64,000 bases of DNA from Verrucomicrobiaceae bacterium (GCA_027489965.1 JAIXZA010000052.1:51869-115868), one strand, 5' to 3'; shown: positions 1-8,725, counted from the stretch's first letter. Notes: generated from the sequence alone by a model not told the origin. Numbers and translations are program-made.

Positions 1-945
1 GATGCACTCTCGCTCAACAACGAAAATGTGTATGATCCTAAGCTCACCACCGTCGGCAGCACGAAGAGCGCCTTCTACACGGGCGATACCGAGCCGGGAG
101 CCGACAACGCGCTCCTCTGGACCATCGGCAATGCTAGCGCCGCTACGCCGGGCGCGGGCAATGGAGGCATCAACACCACCTTCGTCAGTAATCTGCGCAG
201 CGGTGCCTTCAACGTTCAGCCGCAGTTCCGTCTCGGCTCCACCAGCGATGCGGTGCCCGGCCTCAGCATTCAGGCCACGTCGGGCCTCCTTTCCGGCACA
301 CCGACTGCCGCAGGGCTTTATCAGGTCGTCATCGAGCGTTTCCTCAGCAGCGAAGTCGTCAGCCACAGCTTCCCCCTGCTGGTGCTCGATGCCAGCGGCT
401 CAGGCATCGTGCCCGTCGGCAAAACTTGGACACTGGATGCCGCCGTCACGCTGCCCGGCAGCCTCACGGTTCAAGGCACGGTGAGCATGGGCTCTTACGC
501 GCTCACCATTCCCGACACTTTTGGACTGTCAGGCACGCTGCTGAATCCCTCCGGTACTTTGACGTATTTGAACCGCACCGGTGCGCTGCCGCCCGGCCAG
601 ATTTCGCTTGTGTCGAATCCCTCAAACGATGCCGCCGACGATGATGGCGATGGATTGGCCAATCTGATCGAGTTCAGTCTCGGCACGGATCCTTCCTCCG
701 CAACTACTTTGCCCGTGACGAGCCAGATGACCAGTGGGCACTTGGAGTTCACCCTCCAGCAGCCCGCAGGCACCACCGGCGTCAGCACCACCATTGAGGT
801 CAGTGGTGATCTCAGCACCTGGCAGTCCGGCCCTGGCCACACGCAAGTGATCAGCAACACCACCAGCGGTGCCACGCGCACCCTCGTCGTGCGTGATGAC
901 CACACCGGTGCTCAGCGCTTCATCCGCCTCCGCGTCACGAGGTAA
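1..945 (+). CDS. C-terminal part of large exported protein (5' truncated)
   Basis: The reading frame is open from base 1, so this is the last 314 residues of a larger protein. A putative Ig-type fold of the He_PIG kind is visible (GLLSGTPTAAG, at about residues 97-107). It is followed by a short beta-rich stretch and an acidic calcium-binding motif of the thrombospondin type 3 kind (DDDGDGLANLIEF, about residues 214-226). The last 80 residues form a beta-rich domain containing GDLSTW. The same kind of ending closes the two giant proteins later in this window, and in this phylum it is typical of secreted adhesin or hydrolase-like proteins. The catalytic part, if any, lies upstream of the window, so no function is assigned. 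Confidence 0.8.
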   Translation, partial: DALSLNNENVYDPKLTTVGSTKSAFYTGDTEPGADNALLWTIGNASAATPGAGNGGINTTFVSNLRSGAFNVQPQFRLGSTSDAVPGLSIQATSGLLSGTPTAAGLYQVVIERFLSSEVVSHSFPLLVLDASGSGIVPVGKTWTLDAAVTLPGSLTVQGTVSMGSYALTIPDTFGLSGTLLNPSGTLTYLNRTGALPPGQISLVSNPSNDAADDDGDGLANLIEFSLGTDPSSATTLPVTSQMTSGHLEFTLQQPAGTTGVSTTIEVSGDLSTWQSGPGHTQVISNTTSGATRTLVVRDDHTGAQRFIRLRVTR

Positions 946-1039
946 TCACCACGTCTTTGCAGCGCCATGCGCACCGCCGCCTTATTCCTTGTCATAACGC
1001 CGAAATGGAAATCCCGCACCCGATCCACTGAATCAATTG

Positions 1040-1316
1040 ATGACTTTACAAGGTAGCGGAACAGACCGAATTTTCAGTCCCCCCCAGCCTCCTCTCACCA
1101 ATCGACACGCAACCGACAGATACCTCAGCAGTAAGCGAGCCAGCACCCAGTGCTCGGACCCGAGGGGCATTCGAGACTGGAGATGTTGAACTCGATAAAT
1201 ACTTGAAGTGGCGTCGAAAAACGTATCGTTTGAGGCATAAAGGCGGGCCGATACTTGCATTCATTGGAATCGTGATTGCGGCCATTCTGATTTGGTATTG
1301 CAGCACTCGGAGTTAG
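1040..1316 (+). pseudogene. small single-pass membrane protein, apparently frameshifted at a C7 run
   Basis: Two overlapping open frames together read as one small protein. The first runs from ATG 1040 (MTLQGSGTDRIFSPP). The second runs to the stop at 1314-1316 and reads SLLSPIDTQPTDTS, then a charged segment LDKYLKWRRKTYR, then a hydrophobic helix GGPILAFIGIVIAAILIWY, ending STRS. The switch falls at a run of seven C (1079-1085), and skipping one C restores a 91-residue frame. The second frame has no ATG, GTG or TTG start before its last third. The charged segment followed by one helix suggests an inner-membrane anchor. It could be a true pseudogene, a phase-variable gene or a sequencing error. 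No family was recognised, and no clear Shine-Dalgarno precedes 1040. Confidence 0.45.
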
Positions 1317-1396
1317 GGCATCAAATCACGCTGATGTGAGGATAAAGTCACCTAACGCAGAGTGATTTTTAAAAAGAAGAAGCCATTTCTTTCAGG

Positions 1397-2146
1397 ATGA
1401 AAGCTCCTGAGTGTACTGAACACCGTGATGACCTATCTAGACGCGGATGGATCAAGCGTTTCCTGTTTGGATCTGCTGTCTCGCCTTCCTGTGCAGCGCT
1501 GTTTTTGTCAGAAGTGACCGAGGCTGCGCAGAGCGGGCCAGGTGTGCTAAAGTTGAACTTGGCCACCTATCCAGCCTTGGCAACGGTCGGCGGCTCGGTG
1601 CAAGTGAACTTCAGTCCGATCTATCAACCGCTAACAATCAACCGAGCCACTAGCACAGTGTTCGTGACACTGGATTCTGTCTGCACGCATGCAGGCTGCA
1701 CGGTGAACAAGTTTCTCCGTGGGAACGGGGCCATGATGTGTCCCTGTCATGGCTCGCTCTACGATGTCTATGGCCGAGTCATCAGGGGGCCAGCAGAAGC
1801 AGATCTAGTTTCTTACAAGACGGCTTTTTCACCAAGTTCAAACATCATCACCGTGGAGGTTCCCTCACTGGGATTGAATGTGAATTCCGTCAGCTTCTAT
1901 TCACGCTCGGGAAATACCACGCGACTAAAACTGACGTTTCAGGTCACAGCCTTTAGCACTTATGAGGTGCACTACCAGAGCAGTCTGACGGGACCCTTCA
2001 CTGTTGTGCCCTTTGCGATGACTCCGACCGGCGCAGCAACGGAGACGTCGCTAGAGCATTTCGATGACGGCGAGCGCACGGTGTATGTGGATGCGACGGG
2101 AAATCAGGGTTTCTTTGTCGTGGCTATTGTACTGTCAGAATTGTGA
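1397..2146 (+). CDS. Tat-exported Rieske 2Fe-2S protein
   Basis: A 249-residue protein. The N-terminus carries a twin-arginine motif (SRRGWIKRF, Arg15-Arg16) followed by a hydrophobic stretch, so it should be exported folded with its cluster. The two Rieske boxes are intact. Box 1 is CTHAGC (Cys96, His98, Cys101) and box 2 is CPCHGS (Cys115, Cys117, His118). Cys96/His98/Cys115/His118 would bind the cluster, and Cys101/Cys117 would form the disulfide seen in bc-type and arsenite-oxidase-type Rieske proteins. About 90 extra residues follow the Rieske fold and form a beta-rich domain rather than an oxygenase domain. No cytochrome b or oxidase gene is adjacent, so the redox partner is unknown. 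It converges with the next gene, with only 9 bases between them. Confidence 0.85.
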   Translation: MKAPECTEHRDDLSRRGWIKRFLFGSAVSPSCAALFLSEVTEAAQSGPGVLKLNLATYPALATVGGSVQVNFSPIYQPLTINRATSTVFVTLDSVCTHAGCTVNKFLRGNGAMMCPCHGSLYDVYGRVIRGPAEADLVSYKTAFSPSSNIITVEVPSLGLNVNSVSFYSRSGNTTRLKLTFQVTAFSTYEVHYQSSLTGPFTVVPFAMTPTGAATETSLEHFDDGERTVYVDATGNQGFFVVAIVLSEL

Positions 2147-2155
2147 TTGAGTCGT

Positions 2156-2854
2156 TCAATCAACTAAGCTGCCGCTGCGGATTTGGGCGATCTCTTGAGC
2201 ATCAAAGCCAAGCTGCTGGAGTTCAGACTCGCTCACCTTGCTTTGCCTAACTTGGTGTGCATAAAGAAGCATTAGAGTAGCTCGGCGCGTTGCCTCATCT
2301 GGGATCGACTCCGCCCAGACGAGCGCCGTTTCTGCGTGGCCTGCAGAGGCAATGTTTTCACTGATGGATTTGAGACTACTGCCGAGTTCGTCAAAGCGGC
2401 CCGTTTGGTTGAGCCACTCTGTCGCCTGCTCGGGAGCTAAGCTAAACCAGAGCACAATTTGTGCATTCAAGAGTGCGGCATTTTCTGGCGTGGAAGGTGT
2501 GCCTTCCAGCTCAGAGACGCGGCTAGCGACTTCGCCTGCGGTGATGCCTGAACCGGTGCTGACAGGAATGATAGCTGGCTTTGGTAGGCGTGGACTTGTT
2601 GGCTCTGGCACGACGGCGCTGAGCCAGAACGGCGGCTCTTCTTTGGGTGCGCGTAGCAGGCGGTCGCGCAGAGCGACACTCGCGGAAGCTGGCAAATGAT
2701 TGACTGCGGGAGCTGCGGAGTCGGTTGCTGTGCTTACATGAGCACGATTTATCTCAGGTGCGCCGATGCGGTAGCCGAACCATCCTGCGCAAAAAATGAC
2801 GCCGATGAGTGCAGCCAACTTTATCGGTTTGGATTGCAGCAGCGCAGCATTCAT
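2156..2854 (-). CDS. membrane-anchored hypothetical protein, last gene of SPFH/ATPase operon
   Basis: A 232-residue protein with one hydrophobic segment near the N-terminus (about residues 12-29, LAALIGVIFCAGWFGYRIG), then a Pro/Ala-rich linker and a mostly helical C-terminal half (about residues 105-232). It probably has one membrane anchor with a periplasmic helical domain. The start codon overlaps the stop of the ATPase gene upstream by four bases (ATGA), so translation is probably coupled and the protein is expected in the same process. No family was recognised. The GC level and style match the neighbouring operon genes. Confidence 0.7.
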   Translation of the reverse strand: MNAALLQSKPIKLAALIGVIFCAGWFGYRIGAPEINRAHVSTATDSAAPAVNHLPASASVALRDRLLRAPKEEPPFWLSAVVPEPTSPRLPKPAIIPVSTGSGITAGEVASRVSELEGTPSTPENAALLNAQIVLWFSLAPEQATEWLNQTGRFDELGSSLKSISENIASAGHAETALVWAESIPDEATRRATLMLLYAHQVRQSKVSESELQQLGFDAQEIAQIRSGSLVD

Positions 2855-4782
2855 GCGACAGCAGCAGGCACGTTGACGACGCTTTCTACCGCCGTATTTT
2901 CAGGCGAAACGGCGGCTACTTCCATACCATCAAAGCGCAGCAGGCGGGCGCTATTGAAGATCACGAAGAAGGCGCTGAACTCGTGCAGGAAGGCGGCGAG
3001 CACGGGATTGACGAAGCCTAGGCTGGAGGCAGTGATGGCGAGGATGATGAAGAGGAAACCGCAGAGCAAATTTTGATTGATGATGCCGACGGTGCGGGCG
3101 GAAAGCATCAGCAGATCAGCCAGACGGCGCAAGTCGCCTGACATGAGGGCGACATCGGAAGTGTGAACGGTGATGTCGTTGCCCAGTGCCCCCATGGCGA
3201 CGCCGAGATCGCCTTCCTTCAGTGCTGGTGCATCATTCAGGCCATCGCCCACGACGAGCACGCGGTGGCCTTGCTGCTTGAGCAGGCGGATGCGGGCGAC
3301 TTTGTCCTCAGGCAGGCACTCGGCTTGGAAGTCGGTGATGCCAATGCTGCTGGCGATGTGTTGTGCGACTTCAGCGCGATCACCAGTGAGCATGACGAAG
3401 TCGGTGATGCCGAGACTGCGGAGGCGGGTGAGTGTTTCAGCGGCTTCATCACGGATACGGTCAGCGAGTAAAAAAGTCGCGGTGTGGTGGCCATTCATAC
3501 TCAGCAGAACAAGGCTGTGACGCGTGAGCAGTGTGGGATCGAGTGCGATCTCCATGCCATGATCCCGTAGCCATGACTGGCGACCAATTTGGATTTTTTG
3601 TCCTTCGACTATGCCTTCAAGTCCGAGTCCAGGATGCTCGATGAGGTCAGTGACTTCAGGCAGCGCCAATGATTCGCCTGCATGAGCGATGGCGCGTGCG
3701 ACGGGATGATTGGAGCTGCTTTCCAATGCGGCGGCGAGCCGTAGCGCGTCGTCTTTACTGATGGCCGCATCATGCAGCAGCACATCTTCCAGCTCGAGTC
3801 TGCCGACAGTGAGAGTGCCGGTTTTATCAAAGACGACGGTATCGACAAGGCGAGCTGATTCCAGATGGCGCACGCTTTTGATCAGGAGTCCCATTCGTGA
3901 ACCTGCGGCGATGGCAGAGACCATGGCGCTGGGGCTGGCGAGCACGAAGGCGCAGGGAATGCTAACCACAAGCACGGCGATGGCTCGATCAATATCCTGA
4001 GTGAAGAAAAACACACTCACGGCAATGAGCATGATGAGCGGCGTGTAGTAGCGGGCGTAATCCTCAGCCATGCTGATGATGGGAGCCTCGCTGGACTTCG
4101 CCTCCTCAATGATGCTCTGCACGCGCCCCATGACGGTGTCAGTGCCAGCGCCCGTGACGCGCGCGGTGAGAGCGCCGTTGAGATTGAGCGTGCCGGCAAA
4201 GATGTCGCTGTTCGTGCTGGCCTCCACGGGTGCTGATTCGCCCGTGATGCGGCTTTGATCCATCATGGCGCTGCCTGTGAGGATAACCGCATCCGCAGGC
4301 ACGACCTCACCGGGACGCAGCACGATAATGTCGCCGAGATGCAGCTCAGCAGCTTCGACTTCCTCTTCCAACTCACCGCGACGGCGGCGGGCGATGAGGC
4401 GATTTAGCTGACGTAGTTTGGATAGCGCCAGCTCAACACCGACGGTGGTTCTCTCCTCCATCATCTGACCAAAAACGAGGATCACAGCGACGATTCCGCC
4501 GGTGAGGTAGCGCCCAGTGGCAAGGCATGCTGCCAGTGCGAGCACGACGTATTGATCCATATAAAACTGCGTGGCCGCGAAGCCACTGGCGCGGATGGCT
4601 TTGATCACGCCAAGCACGATGGGCAGCGCGACGATGAGCACGCCAGCTAGCGCGAGCAATGCTGGTAAAGTGGGCTGCTCTGGCCGTAGCCATGTCGTCA
4701 GAGCAGATGCTGTGAGCAGCGCTGTAGCAGCAAAGAGAAGCCGCAGTCGGCTCAGCGTTTGGCGGTCGAGATCGGCGTGCAT
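2851..4782 (-). CDS. P1B-type heavy-metal-transporting ATPase
   Basis: A 643-residue cation-pumping ATPase. The phosphatase motif TGES (180-183), the phosphorylation motif DKTGT (Asp319), the soft-metal marker His359-Pro360 and the GDGLND hinge (512-517) are all present, so it should be catalytically active. There is no N-terminal metal-binding CxxC domain. In the transport helix the usual CPC or SPC is replaced by Ile275-Pro276-Cys277, and the last helix pair carries NPVLAAFLHEFS, which recalls the HEG(G/S)T signature of the P1B-4 group. The metal therefore cannot be named safely: cobalt, zinc, iron or copper all remain possible. It overlaps the SPFH gene upstream by one base and the anchored protein downstream by four. 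Loss of the first cysteine is unusual. Confidence 0.88.
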   Translation of the reverse strand: MHADLDRQTLSRLRLLFAATALLTASALTTWLRPEQPTLPALLALAGVLIVALPIVLGVIKAIRASGFAATQFYMDQYVVLALAACLATGRYLTGGIVAVILVFGQMMEERTTVGVELALSKLRQLNRLIARRRRGELEEEVEAAELHLGDIIVLRPGEVVPADAVILTGSAMMDQSRITGESAPVEASTNSDIFAGTLNLNGALTARVTGAGTDTVMGRVQSIIEEAKSSEAPIISMAEDYARYYTPLIMLIAVSVFFFTQDIDRAIAVLVVSIPCAFVLASPSAMVSAIAAGSRMGLLIKSVRHLESARLVDTVVFDKTGTLTVGRLELEDVLLHDAAISKDDALRLAAALESSSNHPVARAIAHAGESLALPEVTDLIEHPGLGLEGIVEGQKIQIGRQSWLRDHGMEIALDPTLLTRHSLVLLSMNGHHTATFLLADRIRDEAAETLTRLRSLGITDFVMLTGDRAEVAQHIASSIGITDFQAECLPEDKVARIRLLKQQGHRVLVVGDGLNDAPALKEGDLGVAMGALGNDITVHTSDVALMSGDLRRLADLLMLSARTVGIINQNLLCGFLFIILAITASSLGFVNPVLAAFLHEFSAFFVIFNSARLLRFDGMEVAAVSPENTAVESVVNVPAAVA

Positions 4783-5885
4783 CAGCGGGAAAATTGGGGT
4801 GCAGGCTCGACCAAGATGGAGGGCGCGGTAGTGGACATGGGCACCAGCGTGCGGGAGTAGATCTGACTCATGGCAGCATCCAGAGACTCGCGCAGGATGC
4901 GCTGCGCGACGAGTTCTGGCTGGAGCTGGTAGTTCGCCAAGAGGGAGGTGAAGGCGCTGGCTTCACCGCGTGCGACGGCGATGAGATCGGCACTGTAACC
5001 CTGTGCCCGCTGCAGGATGGCGGCGGCGTCACCTTGATACTGGGTGACGGTCTCGCCCTGATATTGCAGAGAGTTTTCTGCCAAAGTTTTGGCAAACTGA
5101 CGGGCATTGACCACGTCTTCAAAAGCCGCAAGCACTTGCTTCGGTGGAGATAGTTCCACGATGTCGATACTGCTGATGCGGATGCCAAGGTGCAAGTGGG
5201 TGACAGATTCTTGCAGGCTGGTTGCAGCTGCCTTTGCCACATCGCTGCGGGCTTCTGTTAGGCTGGCGTCGATCTTCCGCGCTGCGAGCTGGACAGCGAG
5301 ACTGCGGCGCGTGAGGCGTGTGAGGAGTGTGCGGATGTCTGCACCGCCAGAAGTATAGGCAAAAGGTTCGGCGATGCGGTAGCGCAGAGTAAAGCGGCCC
5401 TGAATGACGTTGTAGTCGGCTGTTAGCGTGTAGCCATGTCTCACGGGATCAAGTGTCATGTTTTCATACATTGGAAACTCTGCGCCTTCAATTTCCCTGG
5501 TGGCGAGTTCAGCGCTGAGCTGCGCGTCTGTCTTTTCGATGGGTTTGTCGGGATCGCCGATCTTGGTGCCGATCAGCGCCCAATCATTGAGTGGCAGGCT
5601 GAGATCACGACCCGTATCGAATCGTAGCACTTCATCAAACGGTGCCGGTAATCCGATGAGTAGGCCTGGGCCATGCAACTGTGTTTGCAGCCGACCCAGC
5701 CTGCGCACCAGCGCACTTTCCTGCGGCTGGATGCTGTGGATTCCGGAGATGGCATAGAGCGCCAGTAAGACGGCAAAAACCCAGCGCGCATGAGCGGTGA
5801 GCTGCTTGAGAAAAAGCAGCAATGCCTCGACGAGGTGGCCGTCGTTGCGCAGGGGTGTTTGAGCTGGTTTCATTGCAGGCATCAC
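4782..5885 (-). CDS. SPFH/prohibitin-domain protein, HflK-like
   Basis: A 367-residue protein with one N-terminal transmembrane helix (about residues 35-50). The SPFH core then begins at IQPQESALVRRLGR, where Gln-Glu-x-Ala-x-Val-x-Arg is a hallmark of HflK/stomatin proteins. A helical region rich in Ala and Gln (AFEDVVNARQFAKTLAEN; GDAAAILQRAQGYSADLI) forms the oligomerising coiled coil. HflK and HflC build a cage around the FtsH protease in E. coli, but no ftsH is present here, and the direct neighbour is a metal ATPase. The start overlaps the stop of the HflC-like gene by four bases. The third protein of the set (6865-8646) is also HflK-like, so this operon carries one HflC-like and two HflK-like members. 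Confidence 0.82.
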   Translation of the reverse strand: MMPAMKPAQTPLRNDGHLVEALLLFLKQLTAHARWVFAVLLALYAISGIHSIQPQESALVRRLGRLQTQLHGPGLLIGLPAPFDEVLRFDTGRDLSLPLNDWALIGTKIGDPDKPIEKTDAQLSAELATREIEGAEFPMYENMTLDPVRHGYTLTADYNVIQGRFTLRYRIAEPFAYTSGGADIRTLLTRLTRRSLAVQLAARKIDASLTEARSDVAKAAATSLQESVTHLHLGIRISSIDIVELSPPKQVLAAFEDVVNARQFAKTLAENSLQYQGETVTQYQGDAAAILQRAQGYSADLIAVARGEASAFTSLLANYQLQPELVAQRILRESLDAAMSQIYSRTLVPMSTTAPSILVEPAPQFSR

Positions 5886-6868
5886 GGATTGCGGTCGATG
5901 ATGATGGCAGTTGGCGCACTTGGCGCGGACATCTCGATTGGCTTTACGGGATTGCCGTCGCCTTCTTTGGCCTTCAGCCAGTGAAAGGGGGCTACGCTGG
6001 TATCGAGCACGACGGTGGTGTTTTTATCCACGACGGTACGCAGACTTTGAAGCTCACGCAGGAAGCGGTAAAAGGCGGGATCTTTGCCATGCGCCGTAGC
6101 ATAGACTGCGGCGGCCTCAGCTTCGGCTTTGCCACGTAGTTCCTCGGCCTCACGTTTGGCGTCGGCGATGAGAAAGGTGGCTTGCTTATCGGTTTCTGCC
6201 TTCATCTCGGCAGCCTTGGCACGCCCTTCAGCGCGGTATTGTGTGGCCTCACGCTTGCGCTCGGATCTCATGCGGCGGAAGACGGATTCAGTATTGGCCT
6301 CGGGTAACTGGATTTGGGTGATGCCAGTGGTGATGAGCTCGATACCGAGCTGCTGGGCTGCATCTGCTGCGGCCAGAGTGAGTATTTCTTTTTCCAAAGC
6401 AGGGATGGAAGCTCCAATACGCTCATCACCGACCAGATCAGCGAAGTCATGGCGGCCAAGCATGGTATTGCGCGCGCTGGTGATGAGTGCATCAAGTTTT
6501 TGTCGAGCAGGTTCAAAGTCGCGCACGGAAGTGTGAAATATCAGCGCCTCCTGCACGCGCCAAGTGAAGAATACGGGAACGATGACATTGCGCTGATCAC
6601 GTGTGAGCGTCTCACTGAGGCGGATCTCGGCGTGTTGCAGGCGCTTGTCGATACGCACGATGTGCTCCAGCGGCACGGGCAGTCGGAAGTGTAGGCCGGG
6701 TTGCTCGATGGCGCGCATGGGTTTACCGAAACGCATCACCAAAACGTGCTCGGCTTCATTGACCAAAAAGCAGCAGGCGAAAGCGAGGACGAGCAGCGCA
6801 GCTGCGGCGATGGAGACGAGGCGTAGGGTGACGGTGCGACTAATGCTGACAGGGGAGATTTCACTCAT
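5882..6868 (-). CDS. hflC: SPFH/prohibitin-domain protein, HflC-like
   Basis: A 328-residue protein, the usual length for HflC. It has a transmembrane helix at about residues 15-38, then VNEAEHVLVMRFGKP, which matches the start of the HflC SPFH domain. PGLHFRLPVPLEHIVRIDKR and the middle segment with ITDI-type strands follow. A long charged coiled coil (RRMRSERKREATQYRAEGRA, about 205-265) is typical of HflC. In known systems HflC pairs with HflK to form a large membrane dome. Here it overlaps the genes on both sides by four bases, between two HflK-like genes, so the three products are probably made in fixed proportion. Confidence 0.87.
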   Translation of the reverse strand: MSEISPVSISRTVTLRLVSIAAAALLVLAFACCFLVNEAEHVLVMRFGKPMRAIEQPGLHFRLPVPLEHIVRIDKRLQHAEIRLSETLTRDQRNVIVPVFFTWRVQEALIFHTSVRDFEPARQKLDALITSARNTMLGRHDFADLVGDERIGASIPALEKEILTLAAADAAQQLGIELITTGITQIQLPEANTESVFRRMRSERKREATQYRAEGRAKAAEMKAETDKQATFLIADAKREAEELRGKAEAEAAAVYATAHGKDPAFYRFLRELQSLRTVVDKNTTVVLDTSVAPFHWLKAKEGDGNPVKPIEMSAPSAPTAIIIDRNP

Positions 6869-8646
6869 GGCTTTGGCATCGGGCTGGGGTTTTGAAGGAG
6901 GTTGTCGGTGTCAGGAGGGGCCATGTTCGGTGCGGGGATTTCACCTTTGCCCATGCGCACATAGCCTTCGATTTCCTGGTCAAAGGCTTCGAGAGATTTA
7001 CCTGGTTTTGGGATGAGTGACTGGAGTGCAGGCGCGGCGCTGCTGGTGAAGTCTGGGTTCAGCACTTTTCTCAGATCAAGCTGCGCTGGTAGGCGTGTCT
7101 GGAGGCTGTCATCGACAATGGCTTTCTTCGTTCCTCCGAGTGCCTCATCCAGGACGCGAAAGCCTTCGCGCCATTGATACAGTGTCGGCTGCAAGGCCCA
7201 GGCGGCGCGGCGGCTTTCGAAGCGCGCCACTTGACCATTGACTTGGGCTTGGCGGTTCTGTGCCACGGACTCCGCACCTGTCAGTGCGGCACCGGCATAG
7301 GCTTTGGCATTGTAGAGACTGTCTGTGTTGTTTGATTCGGCTTCATAGATGGCAGCTTCTTTATCCTCCATGGCAGAAATCACTTCTTGGAAGGTCTGAG
7401 CGACACTGACAGGCGGGTGGATGTCACGCAACAGCACATCTGTGATAGTGATGCCTGAGTTCAGGGAATCGAGTGCTGTCTGCAAGCGCTGACGAAACAG
7501 CGCACGCATTTCTTCGCGTGCCTCAGTCATGATTTGCTCTGCCTTGAGCGGTAATGCTAGGGCAAGTAGAACGCGCTGGGCTTCCTGTGCTAGCAGTGCC
7601 TCAGGCTGTGCGAGGGTGCGCAGATAGCGCACAGGATCACTGATGCGAAAAAGAATGGGCACGCTGATGGAAAGGAAGTCATCGCCACCGCCGACGAGGG
7701 ACTGCTGCTCGCCTTCATAATGCGCACGCTCCCAGAGGATGGGCTGGCCAGGATCGGTGCGGAAGCCGAGCACGACCTCACGAACCAGACTGGTATTCAC
7801 GACTTCCACAGTGCCCAGTGGCCATGGCAAAGAAAGGTGTAAACCCGGCGCGAGTGGCTGGGACTGCCAGATACCTAAATGCTGGCGCACTCCATGGCTG
7901 CTCGCTGGCACTTCATGCAGGCAGGAATTAGCCCAGACACAGAAAGAAATCGTCGCCAACAATGACGGTAAGCTGTCGCGCACGATGGGCCACATCCACA
8001 TGTCAGCGAGTTTCAGTGAGATATGCTCTTCGATCTCAGCAGTATTCTTTTCAGGCACGCAGGCACGCCACTCGCCACGGAGCCAGGGATAAAAGAAAAA
8101 CACTCCTGGTTGCGGCATCTGTGACCAGTGTCGGCGAGGCGTGTAAAGCTGCGCCGTGAGTCGGAAGAAAGTGTCGGTAGTAAGTAGCAGACAGAGACCA
8201 GCTAGCGCTGTCGCTAACCAACCATGCAGAGGCAACTGCAAATATAGTGCGGCGAGTAGCACACCGGCGCTGATAAAATGAATCAACACGACTCCATGCA
8301 ACAGACAACGGGAGATGGGCGGCCATGCTTTTTTCCCAGTTGCTGCTAGGATGCCTGCAAAGGACAGTGCGGCTCCGATAAGCAGTCCGCCGATGGGCCA
8401 AGCAGGAACGAGAAGATCAGCAGGCTGCCATCCGTTACCTGTGATGATCCATGCGGCCAAACTGATGGCGGCGAGTAAGACGCCCGTGGCAGGTCGGGCA
8501 ATGAGCAGCCCTGCGCCGAGCATCACCAGAGCTACTAGCGGCAGTAACCAGAAAGTTTTCCAAACCAAGATCAAGACCAGTAAACCCACGGCTTCAATGC
8601 CCAACAAAGCAGGCGGTAGGGAGGGAGAGTTTGCGGGTTTTGACAT
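6865..8646 (-). CDS. polytopic SPFH protein: six-helix membrane domain fused to HflK-like domain
   Basis: A 593-residue protein from ATG 8646. The first 200 residues hold about six hydrophobic helices (LLVLILVWKTFWLLPLVALV; VLLAAISLAAWII and others). Another hydrophobic segment follows near residue 225 (LLATISFCVW), and then an HflK/SPFH domain (GVRQHLGIWQSQPLAPGLHL; VVNTSLVREVVLGFRTDPG). Ordinary HflK has a single helix and about 400 residues, so the polytopic extension is unusual. The C-terminal helical region (KEAAIYEAESNNTDSLYNA) is the coiled coil. A start at 8685 would also be in frame, but it lies inside the terminator hairpin of the preceding gene, so 8646 is preferred. This is the first gene of the operon that continues with HflC-, HflK- and ATPase-like genes. 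Confidence 0.8.
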   Translation of the reverse strand: MSKPANSPSLPPALLGIEAVGLLVLILVWKTFWLLPLVALVMLGAGLLIARPATGVLLAAISLAAWIITGNGWQPADLLVPAWPIGGLLIGAALSFAGILAATGKKAWPPISRCLLHGVVLIHFISAGVLLAALYLQLPLHGWLATALAGLCLLLTTDTFFRLTAQLYTPRRHWSQMPQPGVFFFYPWLRGEWRACVPEKNTAEIEEHISLKLADMWMWPIVRDSLPSLLATISFCVWANSCLHEVPASSHGVRQHLGIWQSQPLAPGLHLSLPWPLGTVEVVNTSLVREVVLGFRTDPGQPILWERAHYEGEQQSLVGGGDDFLSISVPILFRISDPVRYLRTLAQPEALLAQEAQRVLLALALPLKAEQIMTEAREEMRALFRQRLQTALDSLNSGITITDVLLRDIHPPVSVAQTFQEVISAMEDKEAAIYEAESNNTDSLYNAKAYAGAALTGAESVAQNRQAQVNGQVARFESRRAAWALQPTLYQWREGFRVLDEALGGTKKAIVDDSLQTRLPAQLDLRKVLNPDFTSSAAPALQSLIPKPGKSLEAFDQEIEGYVRMGKGEIPAPNMAPPDTDNLLQNPSPMPKP

Positions 8647-8665
8647 GAAAGCCAGAGAATGAAAG

Positions 8666-8693
8666 TCCCGGCCACGCGCTCGCATGGCCGGGA
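8666..8693 (-). terminator. hairpin terminator after the PhoX-like gene
   Basis: A perfect 9-bp stem (TCCCGGCCA at 8666-8674 with TGGCCGGGA at 8685-8693) encloses a 10-base loop. On the minus strand it lies about 33 bases after the stop of the PhoX-like gene and is followed by a moderately T-rich stretch (CTTTCATTCTC). It separates that gene from the SPFH operon. Confidence 0.6.
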
Positions 8694-8725
8694 TGAAGGG
8701 TGAACTGCTGAGTTGAGGATTAGCC

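Noticed and set aside
8647..8685. Upstream in-frame start for the polytopic SPFH protein
   Set aside because: It lies inside the terminator hairpin of the preceding gene, and the extra residues add no family feature.
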